Source: Girardinichthys multiradiatus (Eukaryota; Chordata; Actinopteri; Cyprinodontiformes; Goodeidae). Taken from it: a stretch of 64,000 nucleotides of DNA. The position numbers were made by a program, and so were the translations under genes. The notes beneath the pieces are model-generated. The model made no database searches and was not told where the DNA came from. It was given only the letters and a program-made list of their open reading frames with translations. Location: positions 13,398,740 to 13,462,739 of the forward strand of contig NC_061804.1 of NCBI RefSeq assembly GCF_021462225.1. Reading direction: 5' to 3'. Positions 12,543 to 24,174 of this stretch are shown here, in pieces; within the stretch, counting starts at the first letter, position 1; every line of letters begins with the position of its first letter.

Positions 12543-15536
12543 TAAGCTTTATCAAAAAGGAAAGTTTTAAGCCTAGCCTTAAAAGTAGACAGGGTTTCTG
12601 CCTCACGGACTAAAGCTGGGAGCTGGTTCCACTGGAGAGGAGCCTGATAACTAAAGGATCTGCCTCCCATTCTACTTCTAGAGACTCTAGGAACCACCAG
12701 TAAACCTGCAGTCTGAGAACGAAGTGCTCTGTTAGGAACATATGGAACAATCAGATCTCTGATGTATGATGGAGCTAGATCATTAAGGGCTTTTTATGTG
12801 AGGAGGAGAATTTTAAATTCTATTCTGGATTTAACAGGGAGCCAATGAAGGGAAGCTAAAATAGGAGAAATATGATCTCTCTTTTTAATTTTCATCAGAA
12901 CTCTTGCTGCAGCATTTTGAATCAGCTGAAGGCTTTTAACTGCATTTTGTGGACATCCTGATAGTAACGAATTACAATAGTCCAGCCTTGAAGTAACAAA
13001 TGCATGGACTAGTTTTTCAGCGTCACTCCTGCATAGGATATTTCTAATTTTGGCAATGTTCCGGAGATGAAAGAAGGAAATTCTAGAAACCTGTTTAATA
13101 TGGGATTTAAATTACATGTCCTGGTCAAAAATAACACCGAGGTTTTTTACTTTATTATCAGAGGTCAATTTAATGCCATCCAGGTTAAGTGATTGACTAA
13201 GCAGTTTCTTTTTTAAAGACTCCAGTCCAAAGACGACAACTTCTGTCTTGTCTGAATTTAGAAGCAAAATATTTAACGTCATCCAAGTTTTTATATCTTC
13301 AAGACATGCTTGTAGTCTATCTAACTGGTTGGGCTAATCAGGATTTATGGATAAGTAATGCTGAGTATCATCAGCGTAACAGTGAAAATTTATCCCATGC
13401 TGCCTAATAATTTGACCTATTGGAAGCATATATATATAGTAAAGAGAATTGGCCCAAGTACTGAGCCATGTGGTACCCCACAATTAACCCTGGAGTTTAA
13501 AGATGATTTATCATTTACATGAACAAACTGGAATCTGTCAGACAGATAAGATTTAAACCAGCCTAGCGCTGTTCCCCTGATCCCTACAGCATATTCCAGC
13601 CTTTCTAAAAGAATTTTGTGATCGACTGTATCAAATGCAGCACTGAGATCTAACAGAACCAGAACAGACACAAGTCCATTATCTGAGGCCATAAAAATAT
13701 CATTAGTGACTTTCAGCAGAGCTGTTTAAGTGCTATGATGAGCTCTGAAACCTGACTGAAACTCTTCAAACAGGTCATTGCTGTATAAATGCTCACACAT
13801 TTGATTAGCAACAATTTTCTCAAGAATTTTAAATAAGAATGGAAGATTGGATATAGGTCTGTAATTTTTCAAGTCATCTCGATCAAGCGAAGGTTTCTTA
13901 AGTAAAGGTTTAATTACAGCTAACTTAAAAGCCAGTGGTACATATCCATTTACTAAAGATAGATTAATCATATCTAAAATGGGGCTGGTAATTAGAGGGA
14001 ACACTTCCTTAAATAATTTGGTTGGGATTGGGTCTAATATACAAGTTGAAGGTTTAGATGAAGCTAATATTTCTGATAACTCAGGAAGCTTCACAGGATC
14101 AAAACAGTCCAAACACAAATCAGGTTCTGCAGTTATTTCCAATGTTGTCTCACTTGCTGAGGATGAAGTAATCATCTTCGGGAGTATGTCAAAGATTTTC
14201 TTTTTAATAGAATCAATTTTATTTAAGACGAATCCCATAAAGTCATGGCTGCTAAGAGCTAAGGGAATGGATGGCTCAACAGAGCTATGACTCTGTGTAA
14301 GTTTAGCAACTGTACTAAAGAGAAACCTAGGATTATTCTTGTTCTCTTCTATTAATGATGAGAAATAAGCTGTTCTAGCTTGGCAAAGTGTCTTTTTATA
14401 CAACAGTAGGCTACTTTTCCAGATTAAGTAGGAATCCTCTAGGTGTGTAGAGCGCCATTTTCTCTCCAATTTTCTAACATTGTGCTTTAAAGTATGCAGC
14501 TTTGAATTAAACCAAGGAGCTAGCCTCCAATGAATAATTACCTTCTTTTTCAGGGGGGCTGCATTGTCTAATGCATCACGCAATGATGAAGAAACACTAT
14601 GAACAAAAGAATCAATTTGTGAAGGGGCAGAAACAGAATTATTGCCCTCCACTGTGCTTTTCAGTGATAATGAGGAAATTAAAAGTGGAACAGATTCTTT
14701 AAAGGTTGTTACAGCATCGCCTGATAATGATCTACTATAATGAAATTTTCTTTCAGGTGTGGAGTACTTAAATTAAACTCAAAGGTTATTAAGAAATCGT
14801 CAGACAGGACAGGGTTATGAGAGAATATTGTTATGTCTTTACACTCAATGCCATATGTCAGCACAAGGTCCAGAGAATGAAGACAAAGGTGGGTAGGTTT
14901 GTTAATGTTTTGATCAAAGCCAATTGAGTCTAAGATAGCATTAAACGCTATATTTAAGCTATCACTTTCAGCGTCTACATGAATGTTAAAATCCCCCATT
15001 ATAATAACTTTATCTGTATTTAACACTAAATCGGATAAAAAGTCTGAAAACTGATATAAAAATTTAGAGTAAGGGCCTGGTGGACGGTACAAAACAACAA
15101 ACAGAAGAGGTTTTTGTGCTTTGCAATTTGGATGAGGAAAACTAAGGATTAAATATTCAAAAGAGTTGTAGCTATTGATTGGTCTGGGGCTAATCAATAA
15201 ATCCGACTGAAAGATGGTTGCTACTCCTCCTCCTCGCCCAGTAATTCGAGGAATGTGAAAATTTTAATAATTAGTAGGAGTTGACTCATTTATAGTAACA
15301 TAATCCTCTTGCTGCAGCCAGGATTCTGTGAGGCAAAGTAAATCAATCTGATTGTCACAAATCAGGTCACTAACTAGCAATGTCTTTGAAGAGAGAGATC
15401 TTATGTTCAGTAAGCCACATTTAATTGTTTTATTTTTCTTTTCGGTCTGAGTTGGGTTTATTTTTATTAGATTTTCCTGATTTCCTCCTTTTAGATTATT
15501 TTTTAATCTATTCAATTTTGGCCGTGGGCGAGACAC
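12543..15536 (-). pseudogene. L2 ORF2: endonuclease-reverse transcriptase, broken
   Basis: An APE-type endonuclease (frames at 15264-15536 and 14709-15197; motifs [41 protein letters not shown]) is followed by reverse transcriptase (YRPISNLPFLFKILEK, LLDLSAAFDTVDH, GVPHGSVLGPILF). The catalytic YADD is intact at 13367-13378, and the C-terminus (FSYQAPLQWNQLP) lies at 12509-12697. Breaks include TAA at 13726-13728, TAA at 13112-13114 and TAA at 12794-12796. A 2-base gain in an AT run near 13430 shifts the frame before YADD. A further break near 15200-15260 separates the two endonuclease frames. The protein normally nicks target DNA and reverse-transcribes its own RNA. Confidence 0.85.
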
Positions 15537-15800
15537 TGTCTTAATAGGATAATGGGTGGGTAGCAGTACAGAAGCTGCAGAGGAGTGTTAAACTACGACC
15601 CTGCTTCCTGGTCTGAACCCTGGGTTGTCAGAGTTTTGGAGAACTAATAAATTTGGCCAGATTCCTAGAAAGAAGAGCAGCTCCATCCAAAGTGGGATGG
15701 ATGCCGTCTCTCCGGATCAGACCAGGTTTTCCCCAAAATGTTCGCCAGTCAGCTCCCAGTCTGTGTTAAGTGACCTGCTCTGTGCTCAAATGTTCCGAGA

Positions 15801-16728
15801 CGGCTATTTTGGGAGAGCATTAGATATTATATGTTCTTATATTATAAACACAACAATACCTTTATGAAGCAAGAAAACATCTTTTTTTGGTTTTGTTTTC
15901 TGCACAAGATTAACATGAATTGTATTCAAATGTTGTCATCCTAATTATCAACAAGTCATATCAAAACAGAGTATACATTCTAGTCTTAGCCTAGAGCTTT
16001 AGCAAATGTGGTTTTACTGAAGACTTTAGCTGTATGTTTGAGTTGGATATTTTTTTAAATGAACGATAAAGCTTTGTGCCTTTTTAGGTGATGCATTGTC
16101 AGAACACTTTAAGGGGAAGGAAAAGCCAGTGTATGCATAAAACATGTAAACATACTGTAACAAGAAGAGTCATTACCCATAGAGTAGGCTGTCATATCAT
16201 TAGGTCACTTACTGATGTAATATCTGACACAACAACCATGTTAGAAGCTAAAACATGTCCTCTGATCGTAAGAGTATGTACAACAAAGCACTCCCCTTTA
16301 GGCCAATCTCGGCTGACCTCAAAAAACAAAAAGCTTAAAATTAAATGTTTATGGAAATTTTGACCATTTCATCAGTTTTTCATGTTCTGTGGACTGCTTA
16401 AATATCTGCAGCGATTTTACTGAAACAGACTGGACAAAAATAAGTTCCACAATTTGTTTTGCTCAGATTTTTTTTCAGGAGATTACTTTGACAAGATGAT
16501 GTTAAGTACTTAGAGAGATTTAATTAGACATTTAATTAAACTAAAAAACCATTGGCACATCTTCACTAAGGAAAAATAATCTTATTAGTTAGAGGAAAAC
16601 ATGTGCCTGTCAACACCAGTGAGGAGCAATTTGCAGCTGCGGCATATGTGTAAGCTAGGTTTAACAATGTTTTTCTTCCTTTCTTTCCCCATCTTTTCTT
16701 CTCCACTGCTCAATGGTGAACTCTACAG
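15801..16728 (+). other. Intron upstream of the microexon
   Basis: No gene or repeat recognised. It ends in the tttctttccccatcttttcttctcc pyrimidine-rich zone and ctctacag acceptor of the microexon. Confidence 0.45.
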
Positions 16729-16755
16729 TTGCAAACATCCTTTGGAGAGAAGAAG
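16729..16755 (+). CDS. fstl4: fstl4 27-base microexon
   Basis: Only 27 bases long, this exon is too short for ORF finding. It lies between a ctctacag acceptor and a gtaata donor. Joined to the C left over from the 6637-6771 exon it reads L-A-N-I-L-W-R-E-E and leaves one G, which the 24018 exon completes as glycine. The peptide LANILWREEG is a well-conserved linker between the second Ig domain and the C-terminal domain in FSTL4/FSTL5 as I remember them. Phase, splice sites and peptide all agree, so the call is strong despite the size. It sits nearly 10 kb from its upstream neighbour. Confidence 0.88.
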
Positions 16756-18042
16756 GTAATACATTAACAGTTCTTAAAAACATTTTTTTATTGTGCTCTT
16801 GAAATGTTTATTGAAGGCTTGTTTTGCAGATTTGAGGGGTCAGTAGTAGCTGCTGCATATTTCTGGCTTGACTGATCCAAAAAAAAAAAAAAAAAGTTTT
16901 TTCCTCTAGGGCAAATGTTGGCTTCAATTCCTGAGCACCTTGCTGATGTTTCATGCCTTTGTGTGTTCCAATATTTGCATTAAGATAACCAAGAAGCAAA
17001 TACATTATGATACAAAAAAAAGTGGGATTATATTCAAATAACAATGCAGACCCACTGTGGTGGCTACAAAGCAAACAGCATTGTGGTTTTCAGTGTGGAA
17101 CAAATCCACCCTTCCCCTTATGAATACAATTTCTACAATTGCTGTAGAAATCCACAGACATTTAATGTGATTTTTACACTCATCATTGTATAGTTCAAGA
17201 CATTTGAATGAGCCCAAGTAGGACAGTATTACAAAAATCACAAGGAACTTAACAGATTTCCTTGTTTTTGAACCCGTATGCATAAGATTTTTCATGTTTG
17301 CATGCTTCTATGTTGATCACTTTTACTGTGGAGTCATTGTCATTGTTTGAGAAAGACACCAACACATGCACATTCATAGAAACTGCAGTCACATTTTGCC
17401 GCATACATCAGCTAAAGCACATGTCATGTCCATGATTTATTTACTTTTCTCAGTCACCTCACTGTCTTTTCTTTTTCCCATACTTGGGCTGAAAGTGCTC
17501 TGCTCTGCGCAGAGTCAGTGAGTGCCCCTACATGGTAAGCAGCTAAATAAATCAGAAAATAATGCCAGGTCCACTGCTATCATAGCCACTCACAAGCATT
17601 TGGCATGCTGAGTTGAGTGAATCTTCATCAGTGCAGCCACTGTCTAGATGGAGTGGTGTAACCCGCATTTAGTTATTTACAATAGTATTGGATTTCAGTA
17701 ACATTATCAGTAGTATGTATGCATTATTTACAAAAATGTTGAAACCGTGGGAACTATATACTCCAGCAGCTGAATATTTTGGCACTCCTAGTAATATGTA
17801 AAAAGTCTTAAAATAAATTTAGCTTTTTATGCAGGAATGTAATTTCACAATACAAATTATTGAAAACCCAACATTTAATTTCAGTGCATTTATCAATGAA
17901 TAAAAACAATCACATGTCAAGAAATAGTCAAATTCAGTAAATTAGAAAATGTGTTCCGATGAGGCTCGTTTGTCAGTGTTGTGATTATGAATATATTATT
18001 TCATATTAATACTTTAATATTTTATTAAATAATATTTCGTTC
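16756..18042 (+). other. Intron, no gene; possible small Tc1 terminal-repeat relic
   Basis: A 16-A run lies near 16880. Around 17778-17850 the stretch ttggcactcctagtaatatg plus 'aaaaagtcttaaaataaattt' resembles a similar stretch at 37418-37470, hinting at a shared transposon end. Otherwise nothing recognised. Confidence 0.35.
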
Positions 18043-19265
18043 TGTTAAGGGTTGTCCTGTGAATACCAGTAACCCAATTAGGCGGCGGTATTAGGACGAA
18101 ATTTAAAGGCTCTGACATTATTGAACAGCACACGGAATGAATACACACAATTTCTTAAAATACAAGAATTTATTAATAAAAATAAGTCAACTCAAAGTCA
18201 AACATATTTCAACCAACAAACTCTTTACTATGCTAAAACAATCCCACTAAACTACCAAGTAGAATTAAAGAATAAGGAAGACTAATGGGCTATGTACAAT
18301 ATAAACAAGTTGATTAAAGATGGTTGAAAACCATGACCAAAAGAGTGATGCAACATTACCATGCAATGTTATTTATGTTTGAGAACCAAGGATTATCTTG
18401 AAGAATCTGGAAATGAAGTTAGGTTAGTCTTGGAACTAACTTAGGCAATAATTGGTACACCTTTAAACAACCATTCACAATGCAAGATCAGATAAAACAT
18501 TATTTTAATAAAATAATATTTTAACTAATGATTTGCTGAATAAAACCAACCTTCTGGATGACCAATTCTCTATGGTATTTAATTAGCTGCCTTTAGTTCT
18601 TAAAATAATATTTAAGAACAATTATTAAGGAAATAGTAAAATAATATTTAAGGAAATATTATTTTAAATAAGAACCAAATCTTTCTGAAGAAATGGGGCT
18701 TAATGGTGTTTACTTAGTTATCAAGTTTAGTAAAATAATATTTAGGGAAATATTATTTCCTAGATTGAAAACTAACAACTTTTTGGGTAAATGATCTTAG
18801 CAGACAAGCACATGTTCTTAGCTGTTAGCGGTTGAAGCTAACAAAAGAAGCTTATAGCTTATCATTACAATCAAAGACATGCCTTTAAAATACCATTAAT
18901 AAAAGGGTTGAAATGCATAAACGTGGACGGTGCGTTCTGGCTGATCTTCGGTGTTTTAAAATTACACTTTAAATAACGTTTGTCTTAACTTAAAAAAAAC
19001 AAACACAGAACACATAAACTGAGCAGATGTGCTGAGCAGATAATCTGCTAGCACTAAGATGCCTGAGTTTTCAACACAAAAAAAACCAAACGTCATAAAA
19101 CAAAAAATGTTTAGATTATTTCACTCTAAACTACTTCTCTCTGCCTAACACCTACTTAACTTAGTGCATATGATCGCGTGATCGTATGACACTCTTGGAT
19201 CCACTTTGAAGAGTTATGTCTGTTTGCCAGTAAAGAGACATTAACGCACTGTGTCCCTCCGTCCA
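18043..19265 (-). mobile_element. Candidate LTR-like or unclassified AT-rich element
   Basis: The block starts TGTTAAGGGTTGTCCTGTG and could end at ...CCGTCCA, flanked by GTTC on both sides (18039-18042 and 19266-19269). That TG...CA plus 4-bp duplication would fit a solo LTR. On the minus strand an AATAAATTC lies about 130 bases from the end. It contains several palindromic copies of aataatattt / aaatattatt. There is no coding region. The 4-bp match could be chance, and similar non-intronic-looking sequence continues to about 19450, so class and borders are uncertain. Confidence 0.35.
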
Positions 19266-19269
19266 GTTC

Positions 19270-19862
19270 CGCCGGGGACTTGAGTGGAAGAGGTCAGTTT
19301 GTTGCAAAAGCAGAGTTTTTATTCAAACAGTAACGTCATGGGAAGTCCGCTGTTACCCCCGTTTCTGGCTATGCTGGAAGTTGGTTAATGCGATCTATTT
19401 TGAAAGTTCCAGTAAAGTTCTTACTGGCCTTTCATTTTGTAACCCATGACTGTGGTCCCAACATCAGATTAAAAGTGCATTTTGAAAAGAACAATCTTTG
19501 AGCAGGTTTTAAACATAGTTTTCATTAAGCCCACATTTTTCTGTTAAAAATGTTTTTTTTGGGTCTGATACAATATTTAATCTTAAATGTTATGTTCTCA
19601 CTTGCTGTAAGCAGAAAATCATACTAATTAAAAGAGGTAAAGGCTTAAAATACTACTTTGTGTGTAATTAAACTATATAATGTGTTTCACTTTGTGAATA
19701 AGTATCTTTTCCATGATGTTCTAATTTATTGAATGTGACTAATTCACCAGTATCCCTAACAATCCCTTTCTAATAAAAGTACCAAAAGGTTTTTCTTATT
19801 TCAACTTGGAAACTTTACATTAATAATGCATTAATAATTACTTTTTGTTTCCTTGAGGTATA
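19270..19862 (+). other. Intron, nothing recognised
   Basis: The first 180 bases (to about 19450) are more GC-balanced and may belong to the preceding candidate element; the rest is AT-rich intron without recognisable features. Confidence 0.35.
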
Positions 19863-20023
19863 CACTCACCGGCCACTTTATTAGGTACACGTGTCCAACT
19901 ACTTGTTAACGCAAATTTCTAATCAGCCAATCACATGGCAGCAACTCAATGCATTTAGGCATGAAGACATGGTCAAGACGATCTGCTACAGTTTACACCG
20001 AGCATCAGAATGGGGAAGAAAGG

Positions 20024-20570
20024 TGCACGGCCTTGATGGCTGGCTATCTTCAACCTCTCCTGGAAGTTATGTAAACATGACGCTCTGCTCCCTCTGCCCC
20101 CTCCCTTCCCTGAGGACATCTGTGGACCTGCTCAGAACTTTGTGGCCCGTTGATGTACATTCCAACGTACCATCAAGGACAATGGCCTCTGTGACAGTGC
20201 TTCATGGACTTACTTGCACACACTCACTTGCACACACACACATGCTTAAGATAAACATATGCACCCCCTCACACCACCTTCACCGTTCCCGTCATAATGT
20301 TGTTTTGTAAACTTGTTGCTTCTTTGTGCTGAGGTTTTTTGCAATCTCAAACTGTATCCTGCTAAGGGTAAAGTGTGAAATATGATTTTTTCCCTTTACT
20401 TACCTAATGTGGCCTCTTTTCTCATCTAGCAAGGGCAGCGCCTGTGAGTGGGCAGCAAAGCCTCGGTGAGCTGTCCCCCCCTTGTCTTGTGTCATGATGT
20501 ATGTTTGGATGGGTTGTACTGGAATTCTAATTTCACCTCGGGGATCAATAAAGTATCTTTGAATTGAATT
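20024..20570 (+). mobile_element. 5'-truncated copy of the (TGAAT)n-tailed retroelement
   Basis: Starts within tgcacggccttgatggctgg and ends gggatcaataaagtatcttt then gaattgaatt. It is the 3' part of the element found full-length on the minus strand at 55204-56461. The two copies share nearly every base, including the cacacacacacatgct stretch and the tgtcttgtgtcatgatgt block, apart from small changes such as ccccccctt versus ggggggga. It lies inside Tc1 copy A, so it inserted after that Tc1. Confidence 0.9.
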
Positions 20571-20579
20571 AAGTGACTT

Positions 20580-21580
20580 TGAACGTGGCATTGGTTGTTG
20601 GTGCCAGACGGGCTGGTCTGAGTTATTTCAGAAACTGCTGATCTACTGGGATTTTCATGCACTACCACCTCTAGGGTTTACAGAGAATGGTCCGAAAAAG
20701 AGAAAATATCCAGTGAGCGGCAGTTCTGTGGGCGCAAATGCCTTCTTGATGCCAGAGGTCAGAGGAGAAGGGCCAGACTGGTTTGAGCTGATAGAAAGGC
20801 AACAGTAACTCAAATAACCACTTGTTACAACCAAGGCATGCAGAGGAGCATCTCTGAACGCACAACACCTCGAACCTTGGGGCGGATGGGCTACAGCAGC
20901 AGAAGACCACACCGGGTGCCACTCCTGTCAGCTAAGAACAGGAAACTGAGGCTACAATTCGCACAGGCTCACCAAAATTGGACAATAGAAGATTGGGAAA
21001 ACGTTGCCTGATCTGATGAGTCTCGATTTCTGCTGCGACATTCGGATCGTAGGGTCAGAATTTGGCGTCAACAACATTGAAAGCATGGATCCATCCTGCC
21101 ATGTATCAACGGTTCAGGCTGCTGGTGGTGGTGTAATGGTGTGGGGATATTTTCTTGGCACAATTTGGGCCCCTTAATACCAATTGAGCATCATGTCAAC
21201 GCCACAACCTACCTAGTATTGTTGCTGACCATGTCCATCCCTTTATGACAGTGTAGCCATCTTCTGATGGTTACTTCCAGCGGGATAACGCGCCATGTCA
21301 TAAAGCATGAATCATCTCAGACTGGTTTCTTGAACATGACAATGAGTTCACTGAACTCAAATGACCTCCACAGTCACCAGACCAATAGAGCACCTTTGGG
21401 ATGTGGTGGAACGAGAGATTCGCATCATGGATGTGCAGCCGACAAATCTGCAGTATCTGTGTGATGCTATCATGTCAATATGGACCAAATTCTCTGAGGA
21501 ATGTTTCCAGTACCTTGTTGAATCTATGCCATGAAGGATTAAGGAAGTTCTGTAGGCAAAAGGAGGTCCAACCCAGTACT
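20580..21580 (+). pseudogene. Tc1 transposase, copy A, decayed
   Basis: Compared with copy B (53469-54216, minus), this copy has the same transposase with multiple indels. The catalytic-domain blocks are readable by eye: 'gatgagtctcgatttctgct' (SDESRFL), 'gggataacgcgccatgtcat' (DNAPCH) and 'gagcacctttgggatgtggt' (EHLWDV). They fall in different frames. Inactive. Confidence 0.8.
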
Positions 21581-21803
21581 AGCAATGTGTACCTAATAAA
21601 GTGTCCAGTGAGTGTAAATAAGACATGACACAGAGGACCATTTCTTTTAGCCACCAACTACTAATAAACTAGAGTTTATCTTGCCTCTGCACACAGAAAG
21701 TAGCATGATAAGGGGGGTAAAATCTCTATAGCTGACTGTTGGTCATGTGTTTTGTGAAATAACCAATGCGGCGAGGGGACTAGAAGTCACTCTGCCTGGG
21801 TTA

Positions 21804-22844
21804 CAGTGCCTTGCGAAAGTACTCGGCCCCCTTGAACTGGTCAACCTCTTGCCACATTTCAGGCTTCAAACATAAAGATATAAAATTCAAATTTTTTGTG
21901 AAGAATCAACAACAAGTTGGAAACAATCGTGAAGTGGAATGAAATTTATTGGATGTGTCAAACTTGTTTAACAAATAAACTGAAAAGTGGGGCGTGCAAT
22001 ATTATTCGGCCCCTTTACTTTCAGTGCAGCAAACTCACTCCAGAAGTTCAGTGAGGATCTCTGAATGATCCAATGTTGTCCCAAATGACTGATGATGATA
22101 AATAGAATCCACCTGTGTGTCATCAAGTCTCCATATAAATACACCTGCTCTGTGATAGTCTCAGGGTTCTGTTCAAAGAACAGAGAGCATCATGAAGACC
22201 AAGGAACACACCAGGCAGGTCAAAGATACTGTTGTGGAGAAGTTTAAAGCCGGATTTGGACACAAAAAGATTTCCCAAGTTTTAAACATCCCAAGGAGCA
22301 CTGTGCAAGCAATCATATTGAAATGGAAGGAGTATCAGACCACTGCAAATCTACCAAGACCCGGCCGACCCTCTAAACTTTCATCTCGAACAAGGAGAAG
22401 ACTGATCAGAGATGCAGCCAAGAGGCCCATGATCAATCTGGATGAACTGCAGAGATCTACAGCTGAGGTAGGAGAGTGGCAAGAAGAAAGCCATTTCTCA
22501 AAGATATCCATAAAAAGTCTCATTTAAAGTTTGCCACAAGCCACCTGGGAGACACACCAAACATGTGGAAGAAGGTGCTCTGGTCAGATGAAACCAAAAT
22601 CGAACGGTACGCTACAAAGTATTAACGCAAGGGGGCCGAATAATATTGCATGCCCCACTTTTCAGTTTTTTATTTGTTAGAAACGTTTGATACATCCAAT
22701 AAATTTCATTCCATTTCACGATTGTGTCCCACTTGTTGTAGATTCTTCACAAAAAATTCAAATTTTATATCTTTATGTTTGAAGCCTGAAATGTGGTAAG
22801 AGGTTGACCAGTTCAAGGGGGCCGAGTACTTTCCCAAGGTACTG
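21804..22844 (+). mobile_element. Tc1-like element with long terminal repeats, internally deleted
   Basis: Starts CAGTGCCTTGCGAAAGTACT and ends agtactttcccaaggtactg, with TA at 21802-21803 and 22845-22846. The terminal repeats are over 200 bases long (attcaaattttttgtgaaga near 21886 against its complement near 22750). At 1041 bp it is shorter than a full element of about 1.6 kb. The catalytic part of the transposase is deleted after the 'tctggtcagatgaaaccaaa' block (22582), where sequence jumps to the far 3' end ('ctacaaagtattaacgcaag'). Confidence 0.92.
22192..22527 (+). pseudogene. Truncated Tc1 transposase, DNA-binding half only
   Basis: The 111-residue frame starts MKTKEHTRQVKDTVVEKFKA, followed by GFGHKKISQVLNIPRSTVQA (helix-turn-helix) and the RPSKLSSRTRRRLIRDA second DNA-binding subdomain. 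It ends in a frameshift at 'gaagaaagccatttctcaaag'. There is no catalytic domain, so it cannot transpose; if expressed it could only bind ends. Start chosen because the MKTKEHT N-terminus is standard for this subfamily. Confidence 0.8.
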
Positions 22845-22984
22845 TACATCCCAAGATCGCTACACTGAGGTTTTATTTTGCAATTGTTTTGCAAAGAATG
22901 TCGTAGGCAAATTTCAAACACAGATTATATGTTTAATGGTGATGTTGATATCCCACTACCCCTGCTTTCGGAAATGTTGTAAAA

Positions 22985-23155
22985 GATGTGTAGAAGTGAA
23001 CTTTTCATTTAACAAACACTCAAAGTGGCTTTGGTGTAAAATAAAGGATAAATATGTGGAGAAGCACTTAATGACCACTGTTAGGTTTAGTAAAGGATCT
23101 GTCATGCTGTGGGTCTGTTTCTCTTCCAAAGCCCCTTATAACCTTGTTAGAGGGT
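22985..23155 (+). mobile_element. Tc1-like relic
   Basis: The stretch aggatctgtcatgctgtggg at 23094, followed by 'ctcttccaaagccccttata' and 'ccttgttagagggtgta', resembles the 'SVMVWGCFS..GPG.LV' region of fish Tc1 transposases. Upstream the 'ctcaaagtggctttggtg' stretch also fits. Decayed, boundaries approximate; the adjoining hAT miniature element lies at its right edge. Confidence 0.5.
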
Positions 23156-23164
23156 GTATGGTAG

Positions 23165-23383
23165 GGCGGACCAAATCCAGTCCTCGAGAGTTAACATCCT
23201 GCAATTTTTTAGATGCATCCCTTCTCCAACACAGCTAAATCAAATGGCTAATCTCCCTCATCGAGATGTATTTCAGCTCTGCAGAGGCCTGGTTATGAGC
23301 CATTCATTTGATTCAGGTGTGAAGAAGGGATACCTTTAAATGTTGCAGGATGGTCTTGAGGACTGAACTGGGTCATCCCTGAT
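23165..23383. mobile_element. hAT-like miniature element, degraded termini
   Basis: A partly palindromic unit: aatccagtcctcgagag, 'gatgcatcccttctccaaca', 'tcagctctgcagaggcctgg' and 'atttgattcaggtgtgaaga', ending near 'gactgaactgggtcatccctg'. Same family as the copy at 53262-54678, where CAGGGGTC termini and an 8-bp duplication are clear. Length (about 219 bases) agrees with that copy once its Tc1 insert is removed. No coding capacity. Confidence 0.75.
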
Positions 23384-23845
23384 ATGTGGCACCTTGAAAT
23401 AACAGGAGATTTTAAATAAATATCTGATAGAACAAAAGTTAAACAACTTTTTTATATTTTTATCAATGCAGCGTTGTATACGCCGTCTTTAAGTTGTAAT
23501 GTTCATACCACAGATTTTCACAATACATCCAAATCAAACTGTGACAACCTGGTTTAGTTAGAGATTGCATCACATATGCTACAGAAACATGTAGAAAAGC
23601 GATGTTGGATATTATTTACTTAAATCCATGTAGCTCATAATGGCATTGAAATGTAAGATAGATGATGGGTAAAATTTTGGTTCATTTGTTTTCTTGTAAT
23701 CTATTCATTTAGGCCACTGCAGCATACAGACCAGATGTATATCTACAAGCAGACATTTTGATCTTCCCTGTTACAATAGGATTTGGACTTGTTGACAGGA
23801 CCCTTTGAAGGCACTGCACACTGTGCAAGCCTGTTAATATGATAG

Positions 23846-24151
<306 letters not shown>

Positions 24152-24174
24152 TGAGGAGCGTGCCATGCAAAATT

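Larger units (their letters stand above)
10485..15800 (-). mobile_element. Near-complete L2-type LINE, split by a Tc1 insertion
   Basis: On the minus strand this reads 5' leader (about 15800), endonuclease, reverse transcriptase, 3' UTR and a (TGAAT)n tail at 10485. The LINE is interrupted at 10933-12540 by a Tc1 element; sequence resumes after the TA duplication. Coding details are given in the ORF2 entry. The 5' boundary is uncertain: leader-like sequence reaches about 15800. The L2 family lacks a poly(A) tail and ends in short tandem repeats, as here. The coding part carries three in-frame stops and one frameshift, so this copy is recently dead rather than ancient. Confidence 0.85.
19863..21614 (+). 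mobile_element. Tc1-like transposon (copy A), interrupted by a retroelement
   Basis: Starts CACTCACCGGCCACTTTATT and ends with the complementary aataaagtgtccagtgagtg, with TA at 19861-19862 and 21615-21616. A second copy of the same family lies on the minus strand at 53437-54627. Copy A is split at 20024-20570 by a 5'-truncated retroelement. Without the insert it would be about 1.2 kb, matching copy B. The transposase is full of breaks: a stop replaces the Trp of the SDES block (ttgcctgatctgatgag near 21004), and 6 bases are missing in the DLNPIE motif near 21386. Confidence 0.93.

Noticed and set aside
13979..14290. 103-codon + strand open frame
   Set aside because: Antisense shadow of the L2 reverse transcriptase frame at 13726-14652.
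18600..18780. Possible CRISPR-like array from the repeated AATAATATTT words
   Set aside because: The repeats are short, unevenly spaced and palindromic AT-rich words in a vertebrate intron; there are no uniform spacers or cas genes.
20220..20245. Short CA run as a microsatellite locus
   Set aside because: It is an internal part of the retroelement, shared with the 55204-56461 copy, not an independent repeat.
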